Shown in pieces: positions 8,205 to 16,982 of a DNA stretch of 64,000 bases (position 1 is the first letter of the stretch; each line of letters opens with the position of its first letter). This DNA is from Pararhizobium sp. YC-54 (GTDB taxonomy: Bacteria; Pseudomonadota; Alphaproteobacteria; Rhizobiales; Rhizobiaceae). A model generated the notes under the pieces. The model was not told where the DNA came from. It was given only the letters and a program-made list of their open reading frames with translations, and searched no databases. The stretch spans positions 1 to 64,000 of the forward strand of contig NZ_JAOYTH010000007.1 of assembly GCF_025847205.1 (NCBI RefSeq), in the 5' to 3' direction. Made by a program: the position numbers and the translations under genes.

Positions 8205-9227
8205 TCAAACCCGGTAACGCGGCTGCAGCTCAGGATAGAGCCACGGTTTGACGGGTTGGCCGCGGCGATCGTGCCTGTCGACAATGACTTCTTTCGAGAG
8301 CTTGTCGTCGATCGCAGCTAACAATGCTTCCTGCTGAGCGCCCAAAGCACTGCGCCTCTCGAACTCACGCTCCCAAAGCAACTCTTCCTTGATGGCGAAA
8401 ATATCTGCGCGCTCGCGCATCACTGCCGGATGCGTATGCAGCCAGCGCAAAAACGCGACGGCGTCCGGCGTTGAGCGCCACAAACCCTCGCAGTGTTCGG
8501 CATAGGCCTCGGCAGTTTCAGGCTCCGACAGGTTCGATCCGTGCCAGATCGCCATCAGCATGGGGCTCGGCGTGCCGGTCAAGATCTCGGCAATGTAAGG
8601 GTTTTCGACAAAGGCCCGCCGCAGTATCGTCGCGGCCTCAACCATCCCATCAGACATGATTTCGAGCAGGGCAGCCTCGTAGCGATAGGGAGGATAGCTG
8701 CACGCCTCTGTCTTAAAGATCTTCTGCGCCTTCTTCTCGTTGCCCGCGCGCAGATATTCCGAGCCGATCAGATAGCGGATGCCCTGGTTGTCACCGGGAT
8801 TCCAGCGTAGCATGTGCTCCATTATTTCGATTGCCTGATCCCGGCGACCGAGTTTCTGGTAGCACAAGGCGACACCATGAGCTGCGCGCAGGAATGGCCG
8901 GTTCTCCAGCCATGGCCACTCGATCCGCCCTCGGTAAGTCCGCGGGATCGCCGCAATGCCAACGCCAAGTCCGCGTTCGCAAGCCTCAAGCGCCTGTTTG
9001 GTTTTGCCCTGTTCCAGCATCACGAAGCCGAGATGCGCGTGACCATCAATAAAATGCGGATATTGGTCGACCAGGCTGGCCAATGCCAGATGGAACTTCT
9101 TTTGCGACAGGCTTCCGCTATCGCGCTGATCGAGAAGGGTGTCGAGCTGATCGCCGGCGTCTCGCTCATCGGCTCCGTGCCGAAACCTGGCGCCGTCCTC
9201 CTCCAGTTCCAAAATCACGGCACTCAT
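8205..9227 (-). CDS. Tetratricopeptide-repeat protein
   Basis: About 340 residues, cytoplasmic. Several TPR-like helical pairs occupy roughly residues 35-175 (HFIDGHAHLGFVMLEQGKTKQAL, GVALCYQKLGRRDQAIEIMEHM, LIGSEYLRAGNEKKAQKIF). TPR proteins act as scaffolds; the partner is unknown. The C-terminal half has no recognised domain, although it resembles ST7-like/TPR proteins in overall make-up. The start at 9227 is chosen for the GGGGGG-rich ribosome site upstream; the frame is open to 9278. It ends opposite an intergenic region and reads away from the neighbouring MFS gene's promoter side on the same strand. Confidence 0.7.
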   Translation of the reverse strand: MSAVILELEEDGARFRHGADERDAGDQLDTLLDQRDSGSLSQKKFHLALASLVDQYPHFIDGHAHLGFVMLEQGKTKQALEACERGLGVGIAAIPRTYRGRIEWPWLENRPFLRAAHGVALCYQKLGRRDQAIEIMEHMLRWNPGDNQGIRYLIGSEYLRAGNEKKAQKIFKTEACSYPPYRYEAALLEIMSDGMVEAATILRRAFVENPYIAEILTGTPSPMLMAIWHGSNLSEPETAEAYAEHCEGLWRSTPDAVAFLRWLHTHPAVMRERADIFAIKEELLWEREFERRSALGAQQEALLAAIDDKLSKEVIVDRHDRRGQPVKPWLYPELQPRYRV

Positions 9228-9383
9228 TCGATCTATCCCCCCCAAAATTGCCGGCTGCGCCGAGCACGATTCGCGCACAATGCACCAATGATGTTAATGG
9301 CAGCGCTGGCCAAATGGGAACACTTCTCGCAAGGACCTGCTTCAGTCACATCCGCGCGCATCTCGGAGACGGGCAGAAAACCG

Positions 9384-11027
9384 TCAAGGTCGAGAAATTC
9401 GGACAATTGGCGAGATCCGGCCACGACGCGCGTCTGTAGTCCGCTCGATCGAAAGAGCGGTTTCGGGGAACGCGTCGCCGATGTGCAGAGCGTGGAGACG
9501 TTGAAGGACGTCCTGATCCGAAGGCGATAGACGGTGCTGCAAGCGCAAATAATCCATCCAGGTCGGAGTCCGAAACGCCTCTGTCCACCGCGTCGGATTT
9601 CTCAGGTCGCGCTGAAGCCGCCAATCGCGTGCACCGGCGCGGGTGAGGGCATAGCGTCGCGTGCGCATATGGCCGAGAAACGCATCGGTATCGCCCTCGG
9701 CAATGAGAAACTCTGTTCGCGCTGCAATTGGCCCGCTCCGAGGTTTCAGATCCATTGCGACATCCGGCGCCGGATACTCTGACCCCTGTTGATCGCCATC
9801 GGCCGACAGCTGCACTGGCAGCAAGAAGCCGGAGGCCGCCACTACAAGCAGTGCGGCCGCAGCCAGTTGAAGCGATAGGCTGAGCGAATAGGACTGCGCG
9901 AGTAGTCCCCATACCCAGCTCCCGGCAGCCACGCCGCCGGACAGGAATGCATAATAGATGGACAGAGTTCGCCCGACGACCCACCGGGGACTGGCCAATT
10001 GGACCCAGACGTCGAAACCGGTCCAGGTGATCACCCAGCCGGCGCCGCCGAGTGCGAGACACAGCGTCGCCACGGTCACGGAGGATGTCATTGCCACGAA
10101 AACGCAAGAGAGTGCGCAGGCGACGGAGGCGAGTGCCATCAGGAATTCCTGGGGCACCAGCTTTCGCAACAGGCGGTTGCTCAAGCCCGCTGTACAAGCG
10201 CCTGTTCCGAAGCCCGCGAAGAGGATCCCGTAGACGACCGGTCCACCCGTCAGCTGGTCGCGCGCCACCAGCGGCAGCAATGCCAGCATCGATATGGCCG
10301 CAAAGCCGAACAGCATCGCTCGCACAATCGTGGCGCGGATGTCTAAGGACAGCGCGGTAAATCTCATGCCGTCGTGGATTGCAGTCGGGATCCGTTCCGG
10401 GGGGAGGGAGGAGGGGCGAACATGCCACTTGTTCCGCACGACGGCACCAAGCGGCGCTAGATTGCTGCCGGTCGCGTAGAGGAAGGCTGATAACGGACCC
10501 AGAAGCGCCAGGATCGCTCCCCCGAGCGCAGGGCCGACGCTTCGCGTCATATTGTAGCCGACAGACATCAGGGTCACGGCCGCGGGGATGTCCCGTTTGT
10601 GCAGGATATCACCGACAGAGGCATGCCAGGCGGGGTCGTTCAGGGCATAGCCGCAACCCGCCATGAAAGCGAGACCCAGGATCAGCCATGGGCTAACAAG
10701 ACCGAACACGCTTGCCAGCGCCAAAAGCGCGGAAGCCAGGGCGATCAGTGACAGGCCAATAATCATGACCGACCGGCGGCTGAACGTGTCGGCGATTGCG
10801 CCGGCGGGAATGGACAGGAGAAAAGCTGGCAAGGTCGTCGCCGCCTGGACGAGCGCCACCATCAGGTCGGACGCAGTGATCGTCGCCATGACCCAACTGA
10901 TGGCGACAGTCTGCACAAGATAACCGAGGTTCCCGATTTGTGTCGCGCCCCAGATCGATCGGAATGACACGTTTCGCAAAGGGTCGAGAGTACCTGGAGC
11001 ATTGGAAGAAATTTCGTCTGTCTGCAT
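9384..11027 (-). CDS. MFS transporter (MFS_3 / enterobactin-exporter-like) with C-terminal extension
   Basis: Inner-membrane efflux permease of the MFS_3 group. Residues about 20-400 contain the usual 12 hydrophobic segments, with IGNLGYLVQTVAISWVMA in the first and the loop IADTFSRRSVMI as the MFS signature. The protein then continues for about 125 cytoplasmic residues (EFLIAEGDTDAFLGHMRTRRYALTRAGARDW onward), a tail found in a subset of MFS_3 proteins whose role is unknown. The start at 11027 (MQTDEISS) matches the family N-terminus; an earlier ATG at 11075 is in frame. The substrate cannot be told; drug- or siderophore-type export is typical of the family. Confidence 0.8.
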   Translation of the reverse strand: MQTDEISSNAPGTLDPLRNVSFRSIWGATQIGNLGYLVQTVAISWVMATITASDLMVALVQAATTLPAFLLSIPAGAIADTFSRRSVMIIGLSLIALASALLALASVFGLVSPWLILGLAFMAGCGYALNDPAWHASVGDILHKRDIPAAVTLMSVGYNMTRSVGPALGGAILALLGPLSAFLYATGSNLAPLGAVVRNKWHVRPSSLPPERIPTAIHDGMRFTALSLDIRATIVRAMLFGFAAISMLALLPLVARDQLTGGPVVYGILFAGFGTGACTAGLSNRLLRKLVPQEFLMALASVACALSCVFVAMTSSVTVATLCLALGGAGWVITWTGFDVWVQLASPRWVVGRTLSIYYAFLSGGVAAGSWVWGLLAQSYSLSLSLQLAAAALLVVAASGFLLPVQLSADGDQQGSEYPAPDVAMDLKPRSGPIAARTEFLIAEGDTDAFLGHMRTRRYALTRAGARDWRLQRDLRNPTRWTEAFRTPTWMDYLRLQHRLSPSDQDVLQRLHALHIGDAFPETALSIERTTDARRGRISPIVRISRP

Positions 11028-11358
11028 CTTTGATTGGACTTTGACCGGGCGCGAACAAGTGACATAGCAACGCATCCTCGAAGACGAGGCGAATTCTTCT
11101 GATCAGCTTGAGACTTATGTTTAGAGGAATGGGTAGTCGGCCTTCAATATGCCTGAAATTTGGGCGCTTGTCATCGTGATTTCCAAGCCGCGAGCACGTT
11201 TCACCGACAACGGCATCAGAATTAAGGCAAGGTCGGCTACGCCCACTTTGACACGCCATATTCGCCCTGAGATCGATCTTCGCCAAGCCAAAATTCTGAC
11301 TTACCGAAGCAATTCCAATATCTTAGAAAAAATCAGATAATCAGTATTATGGAACTAA

Positions 11359-11487
11359 GAGCGCGTCTTCAAGTCCTACGAGGATATCGTCGACCACTAC
11401 TGCTACGCCTGGCGAACACTGCAGGAGCAACCATAGAAGATGATGTCAATTGGACGACGCAGTGGGCGCAAGGCCTCTGATCAATGA
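11359..11487 (+). mobile_element. IS630-family transposase 3' remnant
   Basis: One frame reads FKSYEDIVDHYCYAW then TLQEQP, stop, then KMMSIGRR, which is the conserved C-terminal end of IS630-type transposases (normally ...QPWKIMSI...). The tryptophan codon is replaced by TAG and the 5' part of the gene is gone, so this is a decayed scar. It fills part of the 460-bp gene-free stretch between the MFS and EamA genes. The remaining bases of that gap show nothing recognisable. Confidence 0.65.
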
Positions 11488-11537
11488 CGGTTGGTATAAG
11501 GCGGTGAACAGAGCGCAAATCTGTATTAAGTCAGGAT

Positions 11538-12431
11538 TTAATGTGAATCTCGTTCTTTACAACTCTTAACGTGTCTTTCGCGGAGGAAAATAAACAGACC
11601 CGATGCGACGATCGTTGCAGCGCCGACAAGTTTGGCAGCTGAAGGAAAATCGCCGAAGACGAGCCAACCGAAAATGATAGCCCAGAACAGCTGGGTGTAT
11701 TGGAAAGGTGCGACAATCGAGGCATCGGCTAACTTGAATGCCCAGTTCACCGCAACGTGAGCTAGCATTGCAAGCATACCCAGGGCGGCAAACAGCGGCC
11801 ACTCAAGTGAGGTTGGTGTCTCCCATGCTGTCGGCACCACCAGTAGACCGACGACAACTCCGCCAAACGTTTGCCAGAAGATCATGGAAATTCCAGGTAC
11901 CGCACGCAGAGAGCGTGCCGAAATCAATACGAGGCCAAATGCCATACTTCCTAATAATGAAACTACAGCCGCAGGGGTAAACATCGCTGTCGTCGGCTCA
12001 AGAGCGACAATCACACCTAAAAAGCCGAACCCTATCGCACACCACCTTGTCAAACCGACATGCTCACCCAGAAGCAGCGGGGAAAGGGCCGCGACATAGA
12101 GCGGGGCTGCCAACCAATATGTCATGACGTCAGCGAGGGGCAGCAACGATACAGCGTAATAAAACGCGAATGTATCGATTACAGTCATCAGGACACGAAA
12201 AAGAAAAAGCCACGGCCGTTCAAATGAAAAAATGCGTCTAAAACCTGCGCGATAGGCGAACGGCAGAAGTGTCAAGAAGGCCATAAGGCTTCGCAGAAAG
12301 ACCAACTGTCCGATCGAGTGGTGCCCGGTGAGCCACTTGCCCAAAGCGTCATTAGCGGTGAAGAGAAACATTCCCGTAAGCATGATAACAACCGCAGCTA
12401 CGGCCGGCGCATTTTGAAAATATTGACGCAC
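11538..12431 (-). CDS. EamA/DMT-family transporter
   Basis: 297 residues with about ten hydrophobic helices in two EamA repeats, as in the drug/metabolite transporter superfamily (inner-membrane exporters of amino acids, metabolites or drugs). The first repeat begins VVIMLTGMFLFTANDALGKWL and the second includes MAFGLVLISARSL and the family-typical FQYTQLFWAIIFGWLVFGDFP near the C-terminus. It is complete in length. It is monocistronic on the minus strand between an IS630 scar and an HxlR regulator. The substrate cannot be inferred. Confidence 0.85.
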   Translation of the reverse strand: MRQYFQNAPAVAAVVIMLTGMFLFTANDALGKWLTGHHSIGQLVFLRSLMAFLTLLPFAYRAGFRRIFSFERPWLFLFRVLMTVIDTFAFYYAVSLLPLADVMTYWLAAPLYVAALSPLLLGEHVGLTRWCAIGFGFLGVIVALEPTTAMFTPAAVVSLLGSMAFGLVLISARSLRAVPGISMIFWQTFGGVVVGLLVVPTAWETPTSLEWPLFAALGMLAMLAHVAVNWAFKLADASIVAPFQYTQLFWAIIFGWLVFGDFPSAAKLVGAATIVASGLFIFLRERHVKSCKERDSH

Positions 12432-12645
12432 TGTAGGCCTTACTTCTTCAGAACTGAAAGAGGCGGACAGTTAGATCCCGAATAAAGCGGCATTCTGCTT
12501 GAGCTTAAGCGGCTCATTTTAACATCCCTGTTCGTCGATGTCTGGCAGGAACCCAAGAAAAAGCGCTGACGTGCTTTCGTTCGAAGGCACGAGACATTTA
12601 TCGCGCTGCGCCCTCTTTACCCCACGCATCAGAACGTTTCACTGC

Positions 12646-12906
12646 TCACTCCTCTGTGAGACAATGGATCGCGGCTTGCACGTGATTTTTCGAAAGCCGA
12701 TGAACTTTTACAACGTCTATGCATCCCTGCTCCCCGCGATTGCCAGGGGTCGCCCGCGTGTGAAACTCTACCTTGGCTGTTTGATCGTCCATCGCCCAAG
12801 ACATAGGACCGCCAAAGTATATCATTGCGCCGCTTTGACTTTCTGTGATCTCGCGGAAGCCCCTAAAAGTGGATTTTAGATGATTGAGCAAGCCGTGTAA
12901 CATCAT
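12646..12906 (-). CDS. Small hypothetical protein
   Basis: 86-residue frame starting MMLHGLLNHLKSTF with a good ribosome site (AAAGGA eight bases before the ATG at 12906). The sequence is rich in histidine, basic and hydrophobic residues and contains AMIYFGGPMSWAMDDQ and VDVVKVHRL-like segments; no family is recognised. It follows the HxlR regulator on the same strand. An overlapping plus-strand frame at 12538-12879 has a less protein-like composition. It could also be a decayed gene. The 214 bp between it and the EamA gene hold nothing clear. Confidence 0.4.
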   Translation of the reverse strand: MMLHGLLNHLKSTFRGFREITESQSGAMIYFGGPMSWAMDDQTAKVEFHTRATPGNRGEQGCIDVVKVHRLSKNHVQAAIHCLTEE

Positions 12907-12963
12907 ATCCGAAGTCCTTTCCGACAGCCATGGAAGTCCGCGTACTGGTGATACCCGATTCAC

Positions 12964-13374
12964 CTACCGACACTTACGCACGGCGTTTTTGGCATCGAAC
13001 GTGGTGCACATGTTATCGATGGATTGGTGATTTGTATGGACCCACTTTACGATGCCTTCCAAGGGTCCGATCGACGAACGTCCACGCTCGGTCAGTTCAT
13101 ACTCAAAGGCAGATAGAGCTGTTGAGACAGGGCGACGCGCGACGCAGCCATGGCGCTCCAGGTGGTGTAGCGCGGACGCCAACTTGGCGTAATGCATGCC
13201 TGCGACATCGCGTGTTATGGCGTCAAAACTTGCGGGACCGTCAGATAGCACGCCGATCAGCATAACCGTCCATCTGTTGCAGATCACGTCAAACAAATTC
13301 AGAACCGACTGGTCCCGTCTGTCATCCGCATCACCGGTAGTCGACGTAGGATCAAGTGTTGGCTTTTCTGACAT
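12964..13374 (-). CDS. HxlR-family transcriptional regulator
   Basis: The C-terminal 105 residues form a typical HxlR winged helix: NRWTVMLIGVLSDGPASFDAI at the start, the helix pair HYAKLASALHHLERHGCV and the wing YELTERGRSS. HxlR proteins are MarR-like dimeric repressors that often sense redox or aromatic signals. No cysteine is found at the usual sensing position in the first helix. The start at 13374 (MSEKPT) gives a normal-length protein with a short N-terminal tail; the frame is open up to 13641, overlapping the ABC ATPase gene, which is unlikely to be used. No obvious target operator was found. Confidence 0.75.
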   Translation of the reverse strand: MSEKPTLDPTSTTGDADDRRDQSVLNLFDVICNRWTVMLIGVLSDGPASFDAITRDVAGMHYAKLASALHHLERHGCVARRPVSTALSAFEYELTERGRSSIGPLEGIVKWVHTNHQSIDNMCTTFDAKNAVRKCR

Positions 13375-13597
13375 CGCCGTTCCGCTGCTTTTATGCTTCG
13401 TTTCAGGAAGTGATCGAATGGGTTGTGGCGAAACTCCCGATGAAATCTGCGTAGTCCCGCGAGATAATTTGCGGCTTTTTATCTCTTCCAGCGCTTTAAA
13501 AAATTTCGGCAGCATAGGTGAAATCCCTGGCCAAGAAGGGGCTTCGGCAACAAGCTGGTCCACTCCGTCGATCCTCGCCATGGAAAGCCCACCATCA

Positions 13598-14647
13598 TCA
13601 CTCCGCGTTCGAGGGGTTGCTGCGCCGTGCCGCGGGCACAAGTGCTTTTAGTACATCTGTCATTTTCAATGTCCCGACCTGCTGTCCCGCGGTGTGAACG
13701 GCAAAAGTTTTACCTGCCTCACCCTTTGATCGAAGGATCGCTGCCTCGAGATTTTCGTCGCCGTCCAACAGCTCCAAATCGGTACTACCAGAGATAGTTT
13801 CCGTCATTACGGAGCGAACGCGAAGGACCCTTGCGCGGTTGATGTCGCTTACGAAATCTTCGATATATGGATCAGCGGGATTGAGGAGGATGTGTTGTGG
13901 TTCACCCTGTTGAACGATCTCACCATCCTTTAAAATTACGAGGTGATCGGCAATTTTAAGTGCCTCATCGAGATCATGGGTGATGAAGACGATGGTTTTC
14001 TGAAGGTCCTCCTGTAATTCCAGGAGCAGATCTTGCATGCTAGATCTGATCAGCGGGTCAAGCGCTGAGTACGCCTCATCCATCAGCATGAGTTCAGAGT
14101 TTGAGGTCAGCGCGCGCGCCAAACCAACACGCTGCTGCATACCACCAGAGAGTTGGTGCGGGTAAAGTGCTTCCGCTCCCGACAGACCGACGCGGTGCAA
14201 CCATTCCCGTGCGCTTTTGTCGATTACACGGCGATCATCTCCCCGCACTGAGCAAGGCATTCCAGCGTTTGTAAGCACCGTTTCATGGGGAAGCAATGCG
14301 AACTTCTGGAAGACCATGGACATCTGCGTGCGGCGCAACTGCAGCAATTGCAGGCGGTCCAGTTTCAAAATGTCGGTGCCGTTGACGATCACCTCGCCGG
14401 ATGTGGGATCAATCAGCCGATTAAGATGACGGATCAGCGTCGACTTTCCTGAGCCGGATAAGCCCATGATAACGGTGATCTCGCCCTTTTTAATCTCGAT
14501 ATTGATATTGCGGAGGCCGAGAACATGGCCGAACTCTTTGAGCATGTCGGCTTTATGCATTCCTGATTTTGCACGAGAAATCATCGCAGAAGAATTCGGT
14601 CCAAAAATCTTGTAAAGGTTCCGGATCGATATAAAACTATCGGTCAT
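13598..14647 (-). CDS. ABC transporter ATPase, quaternary-amine / proline type (ProV/OpuAA-like)
   Basis: About 349 residues; the energising subunit of an osmolyte-type importer. Walker A is GLSGSGKST near residue 67, the signature LSGGMQQRVGLARAL near 165, Walker B LMLMDEAYSALD near 190, and the switch His in FITHDLDEAL. The N-terminal extension before Walker A (KIFGPN...MLKEFGHVLGLRN) is typical of ProV/OpuAA. The C-terminal 80 residues replace the usual paired CBS region with a single, weak CBS-like stretch. The permease stop codon overlaps a GTG six bases upstream of the chosen ATG, so translation is coupled. It is last gene of the LysR-racemase-ABC operon. Confidence 0.88.
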   Translation of the reverse strand: MTDSFISIRNLYKIFGPNSSAMISRAKSGMHKADMLKEFGHVLGLRNINIEIKKGEITVIMGLSGSGKSTLIRHLNRLIDPTSGEVIVNGTDILKLDRLQLLQLRRTQMSMVFQKFALLPHETVLTNAGMPCSVRGDDRRVIDKSAREWLHRVGLSGAEALYPHQLSGGMQQRVGLARALTSNSELMLMDEAYSALDPLIRSSMQDLLLELQEDLQKTIVFITHDLDEALKIADHLVILKDGEIVQQGEPQHILLNPADPYIEDFVSDINRARVLRVRSVMTETISGSTDLELLDGDENLEAAILRSKGEAGKTFAVHTAGQQVGTLKMTDVLKALVPAARRSNPSNAE

Positions 14648-14649
14648 AT

Positions 14650-15681
14650 TCACGCCCCCGGCTGATGCATCTTGTTGACGCGTTGAAGGGCGGCTCGACT
14701 GACGCGATCTAAAACAATCGCCAAGATGACTATGCCAAGTCCGGCGACAAGGCCGACACCCAGTTCTAGCTTGTTAATGCCTCTCAGAACGAGCGTTCCG
14801 AGCCCTGGGGCGGAGACCAGCGAGGCGATAACCACCATTGATAAGGACAGCATAATTGTTTGATTGATGCCTGCCATAATATTTGGGAGGGCAAGGGGTA
14901 ACTGAACGCGAAGCAATTTTTGTCTCGACGTCATCCCGAATGCGTCGGCTGCCTCAAGCACATCGGCATCAACCAGCCGGATGCCGAGGTTGGTCAATCT
15001 AATCGCGGGAACGATCGCATAAAGTATGATCGCGATACCGTAGAGCTTGGGCTCTGTAACACTGAACAGAAAGATGAGCGGTATGAGATATACAAATGTT
15101 GGAAGCGTCTGCAGCATGTCGAGCATCGGAGTGAGCCACCGCTCCAGAACATTGCTTCGAGACATTGCAATACCGATTGGCACCCCGATGAGAACACAGA
15201 TCAACGTACAAACTAGGATGATTGCCAGTGTTTGCATTGCATAAGCGAAATGGTCGATAAATGCCAAACCCAAAAAAGACGCAAGAACAAACAGCGTGAC
15301 CCCAACGCGGCGCCCCGCAAGCTGAGCAATCAGAACGAGGATTATTATTGCCGCCCACCACGGAAGCGACTGCATTGTCTCGATAGCGTTTCGCAATGCC
15401 CAACTGAGGGGTTGCGTCAGCGGGTCGAGCACGACTTTGATGGGGTCTTTTACATCGAGGAACAGGCGCTCCAGTCCCGCTGTCATGTCACGCGTTCGCG
15501 GGATCGATCCGCATGCTTTATGCAGGACGTCGAGAGATGGGAACGGAATGGCCTCGACCTCGGCTTCCCCGCCTCCAGCTTTGCTGACGAGCTCGTCAAG
15601 TGTCATAGGGCCGCCGGTGGCCCCTGTGTTGCACCAAGTTCTGAGTCCCAGTGCGTCAAACAGTATTTCAAAGGATGCCAT
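14650..15681 (-). CDS. ABC transporter permease (ProW/OpuAB-like)
   Basis: Inner-membrane subunit of the same importer, about 343 residues. A soluble N-terminal tail of about 90 residues precedes five or six membrane helices from LPWWAAIIILVLIAQLAG onward. The EAA loop that docks the ATPase is visible as ADVLEAADAFGMTSRQKLLRVQLPLALP. The family's glycine-betaine/proline uptake systems share this layout. The start is uncertain: 15681 (MASFEILFD) is chosen, but the frame is open to 15738. It is separated from the binding-protein gene by a stable hairpin and joined to the ATPase gene by a four-base overlap. Confidence 0.87.
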   Translation of the reverse strand: MASFEILFDALGLRTWCNTGATGGPMTLDELVSKAGGGEAEVEAIPFPSLDVLHKACGSIPRTRDMTAGLERLFLDVKDPIKVVLDPLTQPLSWALRNAIETMQSLPWWAAIIILVLIAQLAGRRVGVTLFVLASFLGLAFIDHFAYAMQTLAIILVCTLICVLIGVPIGIAMSRSNVLERWLTPMLDMLQTLPTFVYLIPLIFLFSVTEPKLYGIAIILYAIVPAIRLTNLGIRLVDADVLEAADAFGMTSRQKLLRVQLPLALPNIMAGINQTIMLSLSMVVIASLVSAPGLGTLVLRGINKLELGVGLVAGLGIVILAIVLDRVSRAALQRVNKMHQPGA

Positions 15682-15836
15682 GACGTGCCCGTATTTGAAA
15701 CATAAGCCTGAAAACTGCAGCGAGTCTCCCGGGCTCAATTCACACCGAGAGTTTACCTACGGCGGTGATTTACACGGTCCCACCAGCGAGTGATGCAAGC
15801 GTCGCGAGAGATATGCTACGGAATTCTAGAGTGAAG

Positions 15837-15858
15837 GGCCGGCGCCTTAGCGCCGGCC
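15837..15858 (-). repeat. Intercistronic hairpin between binding protein and permease genes
   Basis: Perfect 9-bp GC-only stem GGCCGGCGC / GCGCCGGCC closed by a CTTA tetraloop. It lies nine bases after the stop codon of the substrate-binding protein gene and has no T-tract on the minus strand. Such hairpins commonly stabilise the upstream mRNA segment or attenuate, giving more binding protein than membrane subunits; that function is inferred from position. Confidence 0.6.
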
Positions 15859-15866
15859 ATCGACAA

Positions 15867-16835
15867 CTACTGCAGCACAGCGCTAAGCTTTTGTTTCGCG
15901 TCTGGGCTGAGCCAACCTGCCCAAACATCCTTATACGTCGTCAAGAAATGCACTGCGGCTTCCTCAGCCGATGCCTTCTTTTCCTCCTGCCAGGCAAGGG
16001 TCTCGCTCATCTGAGCATTGGTAAAGCTCACTTTGGACATGAGGTCAGCGATCTCAGGCTCACGCTTCTCAAATTCGGTGGTTGTAGCGGTGACGACCTC
16101 AGCAGGGGGATAAGCTGACTTGCCAGCGTTCGAGCACGATTCCGCCGCGTTACACGCGTGAACGTCGGCGACATAGGGGCCAATATCAACTTTCACCATG
16201 TCATATTTGCCCAACACCGAAGTCGGTCCCCAATAGTAACCGAACCATGGTTGCTTGCTCTCATAAGCTGCGGCAATCGCTGCAGCGAGGGTCTCTCCGG
16301 ACCCGTGGTCAAATACCGTAATCCCATGGCCCTTTAAGTCGAACGCCTCAGCAAGATGGCCATTGGTGATCTTACATCCCCATCCTTCGGGGCAATTGTG
16401 GAATTTACCGCCAACCCAATCAGGATGAGCAAGAATGCCGTCAATTTTTGCCAGCTCAGGATGCTCATCGACGAGATACTTTGGCACCCACCATGCATCG
16501 ATTCCGCCATCAGACAGCACATTCGCTAGGGTTTTCACCTTTCCGGCTTTCACAAGGTCGGGATAAGAAGGCGCTCCGTTCAGCCAGAGCTCAGTTACGA
16601 TGTCTGGCTGACCTGTCTCTGCCACTGAAGTAACCGCTGTAGCAGTCGCTGATGGAACGACGGTCACCTTGCAACCATACCCCTGCTCCATCAAAAACTT
16701 GGAAATGCCAGTTACGATCGAGCCGGAAGCCCAGTTCATCTCTGTAATTGTCACGTCGCCGCATTTTGCTTCCGCGGCAGTTGCAGCGACCGTTGCCAAA
16801 AAGGCAAAGGCAGTCATTTTCAGCAAATTGGACAT
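15867..16835 (-). CDS. Periplasmic substrate-binding protein, glycine betaine/proline type (OpuAC-like)
   Basis: 322 residues with a Sec signal peptide (MSNLLKMTAFAFLATVAATAAEA, cleavage after AEA). The mature part starts with CGDVTITEMNWASG, the usual beginning of OpuAC-type proteins, and carries tryptophans suited to a cation cage (NWASG, DAWWVP, PWFGYYWGP). Cysteine pairs (CPEGWGC, CNAAESC) suggest periplasmic disulfides. The ligand is probably a quaternary amine or betaine, although exact specificity cannot be read. The ribosome site AGGAGAAGCTACC is strong. It follows the enolase-superfamily gene and precedes the permease. Confidence 0.87.
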   Translation of the reverse strand: MSNLLKMTAFAFLATVAATAAEAKCGDVTITEMNWASGSIVTGISKFLMEQGYGCKVTVVPSATATAVTSVAETGQPDIVTELWLNGAPSYPDLVKAGKVKTLANVLSDGGIDAWWVPKYLVDEHPELAKIDGILAHPDWVGGKFHNCPEGWGCKITNGHLAEAFDLKGHGITVFDHGSGETLAAAIAAAYESKQPWFGYYWGPTSVLGKYDMVKVDIGPYVADVHACNAAESCSNAGKSAYPPAEVVTATTTEFEKREPEIADLMSKVSFTNAQMSETLAWQEEKKASAEEAAVHFLTTYKDVWAGWLSPDAKQKLSAVLQ

Positions 16836-16982
16836 GGTAGCTTCTCCTGTTGGTTTTCCATTCAGGCGATCGATACTGCAACAGTACCGAGACGTTCCCC
16901 GCTTTAAGGAGTTACAGGATGGCCCAGCATTAAACTAACGAATATAATTCGACCCTGACATCGGATTTCTCGATGCATGGAT

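Noticed and set aside
12538..12879. Plus-strand frame opposite the small gene at 12646-12906
   Set aside because: Rich in Arg, Cys and His without motif; the minus-strand frame has a good ribosome site.
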